NCBI RefSeq assembly: GCF_000226215.1
Contig: NZ_AGFF01000007.1
Span: 363,634 to 427,633 of the forward strand
Length of the DNA stretch: 64,000 bases
Source of the DNA: Dietzia alimentaria 72
Lineage (GTDB): Bacteria; Actinomycetota; Actinomycetes; Mycobacteriales; Mycobacteriaceae
Reading direction: 5' to 3'
In this document: positions 44,901-52,095 of the stretch, one piece after another
Position numbering within the stretch: the stretch's first letter is position 1
Layout: every line of letters starts with the position of its first letter
The notes under the pieces: generated by a model
Told to the model about the DNA's origin: nothing
The model's input: the letters and a program-made list of their open reading frames with translations, nothing else
Database searches by the model: none
Made by a program: the position numbers and the translations under genes

Positions 44901-46992
44901 CGGCAAGGGTATCCACTGCCGCCGACAGCTCCAGCGCGCCCGGGGTGGCGACCTTCTGCGCCTCCTGCAGTAGCTCGAACTCGTCACGCAACGGCTGCAG
45001 CTTGTCCAGGGCTGCCGCGCCGTTGTCTCCCAGAGCCAACAGGCGAGCCGCGAACGCATCCCAGTCGCCCGCGGCCCCAGAGATCGCCGCCGCCACGTCA
45101 TCGTTAGACATGCCCAGCTCGTCGAGGGCTTCCTTCGCGACCTTCGCAGCATCATGCAGCGCGTTGGCCCTGTCCTGCGCCTCCTTGGCGTGCGATTCAC
45201 CGTATGCGTCGGCAGACCAGAACTTCGCCCCTTGCACGAAGTCCTGCCCGGCCCGGCTCATGAATGCGCCGAACCCGCGCTGCTCACCAGCGATCGCCGC
45301 ATCCATCTCGGCACGGACCGCCTGGAGCTGAGCCACCACAGAATCGGCGACACCGGAGGCGTCACCGATCTGCGACCACATGTCAGTCTGCGCAACCGCG
45401 AGATTCTGCGACGCATCTTCCAGCGCCCGCTGCGATGACTCCAACTTCCGGTGTGCACCGATACCAGCGGTGACCGCAACCGTCACCCCCGCAAACGCAG
45501 CACCCAGCGGGCCACCGAACACACCGAGCAGGGAGGACCCGGCACTCTTGAGCGCATTCAAGCCACCCTTCGCCGCCGCACCAGCGTTAGAGCCCAGCAC
45601 AGAAGCAGTGAGACCGAGACGGCCCATCTCCGGGTTCGCCTGACCCATCCACCGGTACGAATCACGCACCGCGCCACTGAAATCTGACAGGGAGCCGCGA
45701 GCCGACTTGCCGCCCGCCACGATCGGGGAGAACGCCGCACCGACCCGCCCCATGATCGCGGGCACCGTCTTGAACGCCATGTAGGCGGCCACCAGCGCGG
45801 TCACCGCGCCCTGGTTATCCTCCATCAGCCCGGCTGTCATATCCAGCGCCGGGACGAGGGTGGCGTTGAGGATCGTGGCGCTGGACTCCAGCACCGACAG
45901 CAGCATCTCCCACGTGGAGATACCAATCGCGGCGGACGCCTCACCGAGTGAGGTGACGATCCGGCCCAGCGCCGGGCCGGCCACCGACCCTGCCTCCACG
46001 AGTTGATCCACGACCCCACCAAGACGCACCAGCGAGGTGCGCGCCACATCAGACGATGCGATGTCGTTCCACGTATCGAGCGCGGACGCACCGAACTTGC
46101 GCAGCCCGGGGATGCCGGAGCCGACCAGCCACGCCTCAAAATCGGCCATGACCGGCTTGAACGCATCGTTCATATTGTCGATCAGCCCGGTGACCCCGGT
46201 GAACGCCCCCGCGGCCTGGCTGAAGAACGGCCCCGCCAGAGTCGCACCGAACCGTCCGGCCGCGGCACCCATGTTGCGGAACGCGCCACCGACAGTGTTA
46301 CCCAACTCCAGGGCCGCGCCACCCATGCCGGACTCGAGCGCGTTCTGGAACGTCTCGAACGACACCTTGCCCTCGGAGGCCATCTTGCGGGCCTCGTCAG
46401 CAGTGACACCCATCTCCGCGGCGACCAGCTGCAAGATCGGGATCCCGGCGTCCATCAGCTGGTTCGCCACGTCCATCTGCATCATGTCCGAGGTAGCGAC
46501 CTTATTGACGATGGAACCCATCTCGCCCAGATCGGTGCCCGCGATCGCCGCGGCATCACCGACCAGCCCAAGAGTGCGCTCCAAGTCCTTGCCCGGCTTC
46601 ACCCCGGCAGCCACAGCAGATGCCGCGATCGAGGCGGCCTCCTCAAGCCCGTACGAGGTGCCGCGCACAGAGTTGAGGGCGTTCTCCATGATCGAGTCGA
46701 CCGCAGACGCCGAGTGACCAAGCCCAGTCAAGGACGCTTCAGCGTTCTCGATGCCGGACAGTCGCCCGATGCCCTTGGTGATAGCCGTGCCCAGGGCGGC
46801 GCCGGCGGCCACACCCGCGGCGCCGGCACCGACCTTGAGGGACTTGCCGAGCCCGGAGGCGAGCTTGCCGCCCATCGACTTGCCGGTCTTGTCCGCCTGG
46901 GACTCCACACCCTTCATCGCGTCGCCGACCTGCTTCGGGATCTTCGACGTCTCCACGACGAGGGAGATATAGCCGGTGGCCAGCTCAGTCAT
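41920..46992 (-). CDS. Tape measure protein with NlpC/P60-like and lytic transglycosylase-like domains
   Basis: The 1690 aa protein sets tail length. The N-terminus (SLVVETSKIPKQVGDAMKGV) and hydrophobic GAGAAGVAAGAALGTAI (residues about 55-75) are typical of tape measures; a long helical Ala-rich body follows to about residue 1060. Around residues 1130-1250 lies a possible cysteine-peptidase (NlpC/P60-like) region with WGDCSGAM (Cys near 1158) and GGHTAGTLPDG. Around 1510-1620 a goose-lysozyme/SLT-like domain has IDIESTGDPRAVNGDD and GLLQVIDPTYRAMR, the conserved Glu being in IESTGDP. Such domains open the wall locally during DNA entry. Confidence 0.92.
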   Translation of the reverse strand: MTELATGYISLVVETSKIPKQVGDAMKGVESQADKTGKSMGGKLASGLGKSLKVGAGAAGVAAGAALGTAITKGIGRLSGIENAEASLTGLGHSASAVDSIMENALNSVRGTSYGLEEAASIAASAVAAGVKPGKDLERTLGLVGDAAAIAGTDLGEMGSIVNKVATSDMMQMDVANQLMDAGIPILQLVAAEMGVTADEARKMASEGKVSFETFQNALESGMGGAALELGNTVGGAFRNMGAAAGRFGATLAGPFFSQAAGAFTGVTGLIDNMNDAFKPVMADFEAWLVGSGIPGLRKFGASALDTWNDIASSDVARTSLVRLGGVVDQLVEAGSVAGPALGRIVTSLGEASAAIGISTWEMLLSVLESSATILNATLVPALDMTAGLMEDNQGAVTALVAAYMAFKTVPAIMGRVGAAFSPIVAGGKSARGSLSDFSGAVRDSYRWMGQANPEMGRLGLTASVLGSNAGAAAKGGLNALKSAGSSLLGVFGGPLGAAFAGVTVAVTAGIGAHRKLESSQRALEDASQNLAVAQTDMWSQIGDASGVADSVVAQLQAVRAEMDAAIAGEQRGFGAFMSRAGQDFVQGAKFWSADAYGESHAKEAQDRANALHDAAKVAKEALDELGMSNDDVAAAISGAAGDWDAFAARLLALGDNGAAALDKLQPLRDEFELLQEAQKVATPGALELSAAVDTLADSAASADDKLSAMEDALKALGIMASDAETSAFELAAAVQEVVDEATKGADAAGGLGKELLTLDGGLDGSKANAQALTGELGTLGAKFRQHAQDTGDASAAYDAVRPALEALAETYDLPIGKIEEFAAQWGGIDRDAVQLLIGLDGADETTQKLAEVAAKFGSLDADEPKVFTTRLDEASKADTIAALEAVGYKVDEIDGKPGMVRITADSSVASAAMGAVTQRLLELDVASATPDILADDTIFRLTDASTQDALRQLDTTQVDPAIGAIIDDFINGRDVTLAELARINATVADPHIKATIDEALQKAKIVNDALNEAARERTARIVGQYIPPAGYADRMVSTGGTQVGHHANGAVVDYFANGSENHVAQIAPAGSMRVWAEPETGGEAYIPLAESKRGRSEQILSQVADRFGYKLEAFADGGIRGADEMLDFVRGTTGDGQSRPLEGAPYNWGGVNWGDCSGAMSAIARFGVGLAPFAGRFATGNQREALMGMGFSLGSGTSGDLRFGWFNGGPYGGHTAGTLPDGTNVEMGGGRGNGQIGGPAAGASHPQFTDHAFLPMRSFDWSDKAYTGRRGAGLTIGEFAVDRFTGKTNFASSPGMYSSPGNSGRVAPDQPRTWSDMAAGAAASLVSGQVSDVLGVFGVPDQLPPIVQAWQMLNERPGGGPSDWDLSTAAAEVQRLNAAIELQERFTDEAAQGLDVAKSSPLGDPLVSQMMAAEDELAKAIEQLDRDREARRAAQARLGELLDARDAALEPDEPDVKKMSDRDLADAATAKPDEADPLDVDYDPAAGAAQWAPVVREALRRMGLPLSHEGRTVEQIDIESTGDPRAVNGDDSNAAAGTPSKGLLQVIDPTYRAMRAQFADAFSGTADDIFDPLTNTLGGLGWVQHKWGGPEKRWPTRDGYFMGGPVGLPNGMAAGVDNVPAWLTVGERVVRNGPSQLYADDIDAMNAGTYKQGGGEVHYHFHVLSQEEAERRKDALQRQHATGLLGARG

Positions 46993-47261
46993 GCGGGCTC
47001 CTTACTCGTCGCGAACCGCGCCGCGATCTTTTCTCGGATCTGCGAGGCGGTGAGTGCCGGCTTATCCGGCGGCGGGCTGATCGACCCCTCCGGGTCGTAC
47101 GTCGTCTTGAACCGCGACGACAACGGCAGATGGATCACCAACGCCAGCAGGTCCGGCCACGACATCGTGTCGAGGCGGTGCCCCCGGTCGAGGCAATCGA
47201 AACGGAGGGCGGCCTCTACTCCTTGGCGTCCGAGGAGGTCGAGGAGGCCGAAGATTCCCCC
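46989..47261 (-). CDS. Tail assembly chaperone, frameshift extension (GT-like)
   Basis: This frame has no convincing start of its own. It is open from before the likely -1 slip site and reads GGIFGLLDLLGRQGVEAALR, then PDLLALVIHLPLSSRFK and TASQIREKIAARFATSKEPA, ending four bases into the tape measure start (ATGA). As in lambda gpG-GT and most actinophages, it should be made only as a fusion to the upstream chaperone by ribosomal slippage. The domain binds the tape measure during tail assembly. Confidence 0.82.
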   Translation of the reverse strand, partial: GGIFGLLDLLGRQGVEAALRFDCLDRGHRLDTMSWPDLLALVIHLPLSSRFKTTYDPEGSISPPPDKPALTASQIREKIAARFATSKEPA

Positions 47262-47647
47262 ACTGACACCTTGGACTGCTCGGTCCACTCGTTGAACAGT
47301 TGGATCTTCACCCCATTGGCCTGCTCGGCGAGGTACTTGTCCCACACGTCGGGGATCAGACGCCGACACAGGTTGGACAGCGTCTCAATGTCTCCGAGCG
47401 GCTCGGGCAGCTCGACGTCCGGCTTGCCGGAACGGATCTGCGCGAGGGCTTCCTTGCGTGCGGCATCGCGCTCTTCGCGCGTGTCTCGCACCCACTTGCG
47501 GTAGTCGTCCATGACGTCCCGGTCGATGTAGTCCATCTTCGGGAGGAAGAACTGCACATCCTTGACGTGACCGTTCTTCTGCCGGTACGGCAGGTGGACT
47601 TCGATCTGCGTCCGAGGATCGTCTACGGGAATAAGATTGATGGTCAT
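47216..47647 (-). CDS. Tail assembly chaperone (G-like)
   Basis: Protein of 143 aa between major tail protein and tape measure. It is mostly helical and charged (MDYIDRDVMDDYRKWVRDTR, LSNLCRRLIPDVWDKYLAEQ) with a Ser-rich end (SSASSTSSDAKE). Position and the overlapping -1 frame identify it as the short tail chaperone. The Ser-rich tail is probably only the out-of-frame read-through of the overlap region. Confidence 0.85.
   Translation of the reverse strand: MTINLIPVDDPRTQIEVHLPYRQKNGHVKDVQFFLPKMDYIDRDVMDDYRKWVRDTREERDAARKEALAQIRSGKPDVELPEPLGDIETLSNLCRRLIPDVWDKYLAEQANGVKIQLFNEWTEQSKVSVGESSASSTSSDAKE
47255..47261 (-). promoter_or_regulatory. Probable -1 ribosomal frameshift site
   Basis: On the minus strand the heptamer G GGG GAA occurs in the frame of the short chaperone (codons GTG GGG GAA). 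A slip of one base back joins it to the extension frame as GGG GGA ATC TTC. The frame difference between the two ORFs is exactly -1, and this is the only homopolymer-like run in the overlap. Confidence 0.7.
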
Positions 47648-47687
47648 CGCACCAGGCCAATCAGTAGAAAGTAAGAAAGGAAGAGCA

Positions 47688-47757
47688 CACCGGGCCTGGT
47701 CAGGCCCACCCGTCGGGGCGGCCCGGTGCGAAGGGGGGAATCGAACCCCGACGGGTG
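47688..47757 (-). other. Structured intergenic RNA, potential pseudoknot, between major tail and chaperone genes
   Basis: The gap after the major tail gene has two perfect interleaved stems. Stem A (12 bp) pairs 47746-47757 with 47707-47718; stem B (9 bp) pairs 47720-47728, inside the loop of A, with 47688-47696, beyond A. Together they would make an H-type pseudoknot. Inside A's loop a smaller hairpin has the loop TTCGATT on GGGG/CCCC, like a tRNA T-arm. A role as partial terminator or in setting the high tail-protein level is inferred. Confidence 0.55.
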
Positions 47758-47762
47758 AGTCA

Positions 47763-48356
47763 TCAGGCGGTGGGTCGACCGTCGTCGCGGTACTCGACCA
47801 CGTTGCCGCCCTTGAGAGACAGCGCCACCGGCCGGAACGTCTTGATCGTCAACTGACGAGAGGTCACGTTCGTGTGCTGCTCGGTGACCTCAGCCACCGA
47901 CGACACACGGCCACGCTCGACCACGTACAGCTTGTTCTTCTCGCCGTACGCCGTGCGCACAACGAACGAGGACAGCGGAAGCGGATCCGAGGTGTGGTAG
48001 ATAACCCGCTTCGTACCGTCCGCCGCGGTGGCCGGAGTGACCTCCACGTTCGCGTCACCGAACGCGGACTTGAGGACCGCGTCGTTGTCGTCCTCCAGGA
48101 GGGTGATGGTCAGGGTCTCGTCATACGACTCCTGGACGTCCACGAAGACGCCGCCGCCCATCATGCGGATGTCGGCCGAGGACCGGTTCTGGGCGATCGT
48201 CAGACCGCCCTCACCAACTGCGCCGTGATCGGCGAACGCGGGATCAAGGATCCCTTTCGCGTCGGCCGGGAGTTCCGTCCCGATCGGGGCGCGGAAGAAC
48301 ACGCCGTAATCCATCGGGGGATGCCCGACGAAGGCATTGAGCACATCGACTGCCAT
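47763..48356 (-). CDS. Major tail protein (tail tube)
   Basis: Protein of 197 aa that stacks to form the tail tube. It is strand-rich with VDVQESYDETLTITLLEDDN, NKLYVVERGRVSSVAEVTEQ and a C-terminal LTIKTFRPVALSLKGGNVV, the build of HK97/lambda-type tube proteins. ATG 48356 has GAAAGGGG upstream; an ATG 11 codons earlier is less likely. It is placed between the tail terminator and the tail chaperones, as in most siphophages. Confidence 0.82.
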   Translation of the reverse strand: MAVDVLNAFVGHPPMDYGVFFRAPIGTELPADAKGILDPAFADHGAVGEGGLTIAQNRSSADIRMMGGGVFVDVQESYDETLTITLLEDDNDAVLKSAFGDANVEVTPATAADGTKRVIYHTSDPLPLSSFVVRTAYGEKNKLYVVERGRVSSVAEVTEQHTNVTSRQLTIKTFRPVALSLKGGNVVEYRDDGRPTA

Positions 48357-48418
48357 TGGATTTGCCCCTTTCAAGAGCATGGGTCGCACCGGGCCAAGAA
48401 AGGGATATGAAGTTGTGG

Positions 48419-48817
48419 TTAGCGAGTTCCGATGCCGAGGGCGCCGGAGAACTGAAACCGGACGTGGCTCGAGTTCGGGTCAGGGAAGTTGACGAGGTTG
48501 TCGTCGCCGTCCCATCCGGTGATGACTCCACCGGAGTAGGTGCGGCCGACCGAACCACGCAGGGCGTGCTCGGCCGCGAGGGCCAGCTCTTCAGCCTCGA
48601 TTTCGCCGGGGTGGTAGCACTCGACGAGGAACCGGGGCGCGGAGGTAGCGAATGAATCGCGGCCACCACCGATGCGGGAGACCACCACGAACTCCTCGAC
48701 CCCGGGGGCAGGTTTGCGGGTTCCGACGTGGACCGACCGCCCCTTGAGGGTGTCGAGCTGCTCACGCAGTGCCTGAGTGGCGACCAGCGCCCCGGATGGA
48801 GGTACAGGGTTTGACAT
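48419..48817 (-). CDS. Tail terminator-like protein
   Basis: Protein of 132 aa just upstream of the major tail gene. The pattern ALVATQALREQLDTLKGRSV, PRFLVECYHPGEIEAEELAL and the closing strands HVRFQFSGALGIG fit the minor capsid/tail terminator (gpU-like) fold. It caps the tail tube and joins it to the neck. The ATG shares a base with the stop of the preceding gene. Confidence 0.65.
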   Translation of the reverse strand: MSNPVPPSGALVATQALREQLDTLKGRSVHVGTRKPAPGVEEFVVVSRIGGGRDSFATSAPRFLVECYHPGEIEAEELALAAEHALRGSVGRTYSGGVITGWDGDDNLVNFPDPNSSHVRFQFSGALGIGTR

Positions 48818-49080
48818 CAGCCTCCCCCTGACATGGTCCTGATGAGCGTGTTGTTGGCCGCATTGTCACGCACGGCCATCCACGAGTCGGGGTAGACGAT
48901 CGCCCGCCAACGCCCCTGAGGGCGCCGCGCACCCTGCTGGGAGGACCAGGAGTAGCCAGGCCCTGCCCGGGCCGCGTGGGCCGCGGCCATCGAGTCGAGC
49001 TTGGCCGTCACGCCGGGCGCCGACCGCAGTTGGTAGAGCGCGTCAGGGTTCCACTTGAGACGAACGCCAGAGCGTGCCAC
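48817..49080 (-). CDS. HK97 gp10-like neck / tail completion protein
   Basis: Protein of 87 aa from GTG 49080. VRLKWNPDALYQLRSAPGVT and the end YPDSWMAVRDNAANNTLIRT resemble HK97 gp10-family head-tail joining proteins, which have a toxin-like ribbon fold. Its start lies 38 bases inside the preceding 68 aa gene. The start is uncertain, but the frame lacks coding character further upstream. Confidence 0.65.
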   Translation of the reverse strand: MARSGVRLKWNPDALYQLRSAPGVTAKLDSMAAAHAARAGPGYSWSSQQGARRPQGRWRAIVYPDSWMAVRDNAANNTLIRTMSGGG

Positions 49081-49249
49081 CGCCCACCTCCTGGATCGCC
49101 TCGAGCGCCGCCCACGAGTCCCTGTTGAAGATGTGAGTGACGCCCTTACCCCCGGGGTCGAAGATGTGCAGAACACCGTCCTCCACCCCGAACTTGGTGG
49201 TGTCGAACACCTCCGGCTCATCGGAGAAAGCATGCGTCACACGAATCAT
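49043..49249 (-). CDS. Small head-tail region protein
   Basis: Protein of 68 aa (MIRVTHAFSDEPEVFDTTKF, FDPGGKGVTHIFNRDSW), compact and strand-rich, with AAGGAGG before ATG 49249. It overlaps both neighbours. It lies among head-tail connectors and probably takes part in neck formation, but no family is recognised. Confidence 0.68.
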   Translation of the reverse strand: MIRVTHAFSDEPEVFDTTKFGVEDGVLHIFDPGGKGVTHIFNRDSWAALEAIQEVGGGTLWRSSQVEP

Positions 49250-49614
49250 CCGGACACCTCCTTGAGATTGACGATCTCCCGACCAACGTGCAGCCACGGA
49301 TTGTGATCCACATTGACGGCCCGGCCGACGACCTCGAATACCACCGGCATTCCTGGGAGTTCGACCTTGTCGGTGGGGGAGAAGTCCCCGACCGCCGCGA
49401 TCATCCGGGCGTCTACCACGGTCCGCTCATGCCCGGCCAGGATCGGCTCATCGGACGAGACGATCCGCCACGAATGCACCAACACCGGGGCATCCTCGCG
49501 GACCTCGACAGGCACCCGGTTGCCGAGCCGGTCCGTCTCCCACGACTGGGTGACAGTGATCTTCGTGACCTCCTGCGTCAGCGGCAGGTCGTCCTCCATC
49601 GACACCTCCGCCAT
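49246..49614 (-). CDS. Head-tail joining (stopper-like) protein
   Basis: Protein of 122 aa that is strand-rich (TQEVTKITVTQSWETDRLGN, MPVVFEVVGRAVNVDHNPWL). Position after the connector adaptor and the small beta-barrel look fit a head closure or stopper protein. ATG 49614 overlaps the preceding stop (TGATG) and its own stop overlaps the following start (ATGA). Confidence 0.62.
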   Translation of the reverse strand: MAEVSMEDDLPLTQEVTKITVTQSWETDRLGNRVPVEVREDAPVLVHSWRIVSSDEPILAGHERTVVDARMIAAVGDFSPTDKVELPGMPVVFEVVGRAVNVDHNPWLHVGREIVNLKEVSG

Positions 49615-50024
49615 CACAACCCCGGCATCCCCAAAGGCACCGAGTAGACACCCAAGTCGCGCACCTTCGGCGGACACAGAGCGCGCAGTGCGTCGATCTG
49701 CAGCGGCGAGAACAGCATCCCGGACTGCCGCTGCCTGGTGTCGATCTGCTGGTCCTTCGAGAACGCGTCCGCCCGGACAGACGTCGTCGTGACCGCCCCG
49801 GAGCCGGCCGCGGAGTCGTACGCCACGGCCCGACGCAGGATCGCCTTGAAACTGGCCACCCGGTGAGCATTCGCGGGGTCAGCCGCATCGAACGCCGGAG
49901 AGAACAGACACGGGGCGTAGGCGGCGGCCAGAGCTTCCGCCTCGTCCGCAATCTGCTGCATCTCCGTCTCGGTCTTGCCGGGCAGGGAGGAACGCAGATC
50001 GTCCACTCCGATGATGGTGCTCAT
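49614..50024 (-). CDS. Head-tail connector (Gp6-like adaptor)
   Basis: Protein of 136 aa, mostly helical: VDDLRSSLPGKTETEMQQIA, AHRVASFKAILRRAVAYDSA, then a C-terminal LGVYSVPLGMPGL. This is the pattern of adaptor proteins that bind below the portal (HK97 gp6, SPP1 gp15). It sits directly downstream of capsid genes in the late transcript. Confidence 0.68.
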   Translation of the reverse strand: MSTIIGVDDLRSSLPGKTETEMQQIADEAEALAAAYAPCLFSPAFDAADPANAHRVASFKAILRRAVAYDSAAGSGAVTTTSVRADAFSKDQQIDTRQRQSGMLFSPLQIDALRALCPPKVRDLGVYSVPLGMPGL

Positions 50025-50043
50025 CTAGCGCCCCTCCCCACTC

Positions 50044-50373
50044 TTACGGCCCGACGGGCGCGACGGTCGTCTCACCGGTGTCGTAGTTGTGCGTCACCGT
50101 CACCTCGGTCCCATCTGGGCGGACCTGGGTGTAGGTCTCGGTGCGGGTGCCCGTCGGAGAGGTATCCGGGACGGTGCCGGTCACCTTCACCGCGTTAACG
50201 GACTGGTGCCCGGCCGCGGCGGCCGCGGCCTTGTCCGGCGCGGTCGAAGAGACTCGCTCCGACGCGTTGTAGGTGTCCGCCGGGGCGTCCCCAGCGTCGG
50301 TCGACTGTGGAGCGTCGACCGTGGTGTCGTCGGTGAGGTTGGTGGTCTTGGGAGCGCGGGTGCGTCCTGCCAT
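50044..50373 (-). CDS. Small phage head-region protein, Thr/Ala-rich
   Basis: Protein of 109 aa with an unstructured acidic, Thr/Ala-rich first half and a strand pair at the end (ETYTQVRPDGTEVTVTHNYD). It directly follows the capsid gene in the late operon. It may decorate the head or be a linker protein; no family is recognised. Genes of this size and composition often follow the capsid gene in actinophages. Confidence 0.62.
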   Translation of the reverse strand: MAGRTRAPKTTNLTDDTTVDAPQSTDAGDAPADTYNASERVSSTAPDKAAAAAAGHQSVNAVKVTGTVPDTSPTGTRTETYTQVRPDGTEVTVTHNYDTGETTVAPVGP

Positions 50374-50395
50374 GTCAGATCAGTCCTCTCTCGGG

Positions 50396-51307
50396 TCAGG
50401 CCGGCTTAACGGCGCGCAGACGGGCGGCAGCCTGGCCACCCTGCGCGACGAAGCCGCAGTAGAAGTCGATTCGGGTGCGGTAGGCGGGCTTCTCCTGGAG
50501 CTCGCCCAGTGCGTACGCCTGCAGGCCCCCGTTGGAGATGCCCATGATCCCGTGCTCGTTGAAGTTCGTCGCGAACTTCACCGCGTACACGTCGGAGCCG
50601 GCCGTGGCGTCGTAGCCGAGGATTCGGCGACCCGACCAGTGGTTGCCCGGGTCCAGGAACGGGACACCGTTCCAGGTGAACTCGCGCTTGCCGGTGATCT
50701 CGGAGTTGATGTAGTCAGCTCCACCGATCTTGCGGCCCAGTGACTTGAGCTTGGCGATCAGCTCCTTCGGTGCGTAGACGGCGTCGGGGGAGCCGCCGGC
50801 GACCTGACCGAACAGTGCGTCGAGCTCGTCGAGGAACCCTTCGGTGTTGGCCGGGGCAGCGGAGTCGATCACCTGGGCGCCGACGAGCCGCTTGCGCAGC
50901 CCCTCGAACGACTTCTGGTTCACCTGCGCGTCGCCGTTGAACATGGCGTCGACGAACGTCGAGTGCGCGGAGGTCAGCTTCATCTTGACCTGCTGCGCCA
51001 TCAGCGAGCCGCGGGAGGAGCCCATCGTGGTCTCGAGGAACTTGTCCACGTCGGCGTCGCCGCCGAGGATGACCAGCCGCTCGGTGTCCATGTTGATGAC
51101 GCCGGTCGACTCGGTGTACGCCTCGTTGACGGTACGGAACCCGGTACCCGGTAGGGCGCCCTCGGTGTCGTACGAGTAGGCGTTGCCGGTAATCGGCTCG
51201 ATGGGGAGCCGGTCGAACACGTTCGAGACCTGGTGCATCGTTTCGATCGCGCCGCGACGAACCGGATCGGGCTCGACGGCGGCAGCCTGTGCGAGAGTGA
51301 CAGCCAC
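50396..51307 (-). CDS. Major capsid protein
   Basis: Protein of 303 aa placed just after the scaffold gene. MAVTLAQAAAVEPDPVRRGA, IETMHQVSNVFDRLPIEPIT and later FTWNGVPFLDPGNHWSGRR are typical of HK97-fold capsid proteins of this phage group; the length and lack of a long N-terminal delta domain go with a separate scaffold. AAAGGAG lies before GTG 51307. It forms the icosahedral shell. Confidence 0.83.
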   Translation of the reverse strand: MAVTLAQAAAVEPDPVRRGAIETMHQVSNVFDRLPIEPITGNAYSYDTEGALPGTGFRTVNEAYTESTGVINMDTERLVILGGDADVDKFLETTMGSSRGSLMAQQVKMKLTSAHSTFVDAMFNGDAQVNQKSFEGLRKRLVGAQVIDSAAPANTEGFLDELDALFGQVAGGSPDAVYAPKELIAKLKSLGRKIGGADYINSEITGKREFTWNGVPFLDPGNHWSGRRILGYDATAGSDVYAVKFATNFNEHGIMGISNGGLQAYALGELQEKPAYRTRIDFYCGFVAQGGQAAARLRAVKPA

Positions 51308-51347
51308 TGCTGTCTCCTTTCAGTTGGTGCCGCCGGTGGCGGCTCGG

Positions 51348-52025
51348 TTATTTCTTGGCGAAGGCCGCGTCGAACGCGGACTCCATTCGTGCCACGCCGG
51401 GCTCCGGTTCGGGCGTGGAGCCCTTGCGGCCGATCCCCACGTCCCCGGCCTCTCGGCCCGGCTCTTTGAGGAGGTACGGTCGCTTTTCCGCAACCTCGGA
51501 GAGGGTCTTGCGTAGTGCTGCGGTGTCGACGTCACCGTCAACCATCGGCACTTGCTCAAGGTCGAGGAAGACGTGGACCTCGGACGGGTCGTGGAAACCC
51601 AGTTCCGCAGCCAGCGCCCGGGACTCCGCGCGCTTGAGCCGCGCGTCGGCGCCCTTGGTCGCTTCCTGTGCGGCCTCCTTGCGAGCAGCTTCCACGGCTT
51701 TTTCCTGCTCGGTCGCCGTGGCGTCGCGCAGTCGGTCGCGCTCGGACTTGAGCTCGTCGTAGTCGGAGAACTTCGCCAGGCGGCCCGCGATGATGCGCTC
51801 CAGCTCGGCCTGCGTGAACGTCTTACCGTCCTCGCCCGCCTTGCCAGCTTCCTTCCCGGCTTCTCCAGCCTCTCCGCCTTCCCCGCCAGCTTCGGGCGGT
51901 TCGTTGCCGCCCTGCTCGCCACCCTCGACGAACCTCACCCCGGCAGGGACGCGGTGCATCATCGGGCGTCGGAACTGCTCCACGGCGGCAGCCGGGAGCC
52001 ACGGACGGTTGATTTTCTTCGGCAT
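51348..52025 (-). CDS. Capsid scaffolding protein
   Basis: Protein of 225 aa with a Gly/Glu-rich flexible stretch (about residues 35-68), a coiled helix (FTQAELERIIAGRLAKFSDY, DELKSERDRLRDATATEQEK), and a charged C-terminus. This is the usual scaffold build that shapes the procapsid and then leaves. ATG 52025 follows AAAGG at 8 bases; an ATG two codons earlier is closer to the site. A 7-bp hairpin lies in the 70 bp gap before it. Confidence 0.83.
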   Translation of the reverse strand: MPKKINRPWLPAAAVEQFRRPMMHRVPAGVRFVEGGEQGGNEPPEAGGEGGEAGEAGKEAGKAGEDGKTFTQAELERIIAGRLAKFSDYDELKSERDRLRDATATEQEKAVEAARKEAAQEATKGADARLKRAESRALAAELGFHDPSEVHVFLDLEQVPMVDGDVDTAALRKTLSEVAEKRPYLLKEPGREAGDVGIGRKGSTPEPEPGVARMESAFDAAFAKK

Positions 52026-52095
52026 ATGCATGCCCTTTCCACCCGCTGAGAGCGCAGCGGTCACGCACACCCCGCCCTTGTACGGCGGGGGAGTC

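Noticed and set aside
46003..47295. Long plus-strand open frame over the tape measure start
   Set aside because: It mirrors the tape measure and chaperone genes and reads as His/Arg-rich noise.
47715..47790. A tRNA gene at the T-arm-like motif after the major tail gene
   Set aside because: The T-loop looks right, but the acceptor strands do not pair, there is no CCA and the 5' half would lie in the major tail coding sequence without an anticodon arm.
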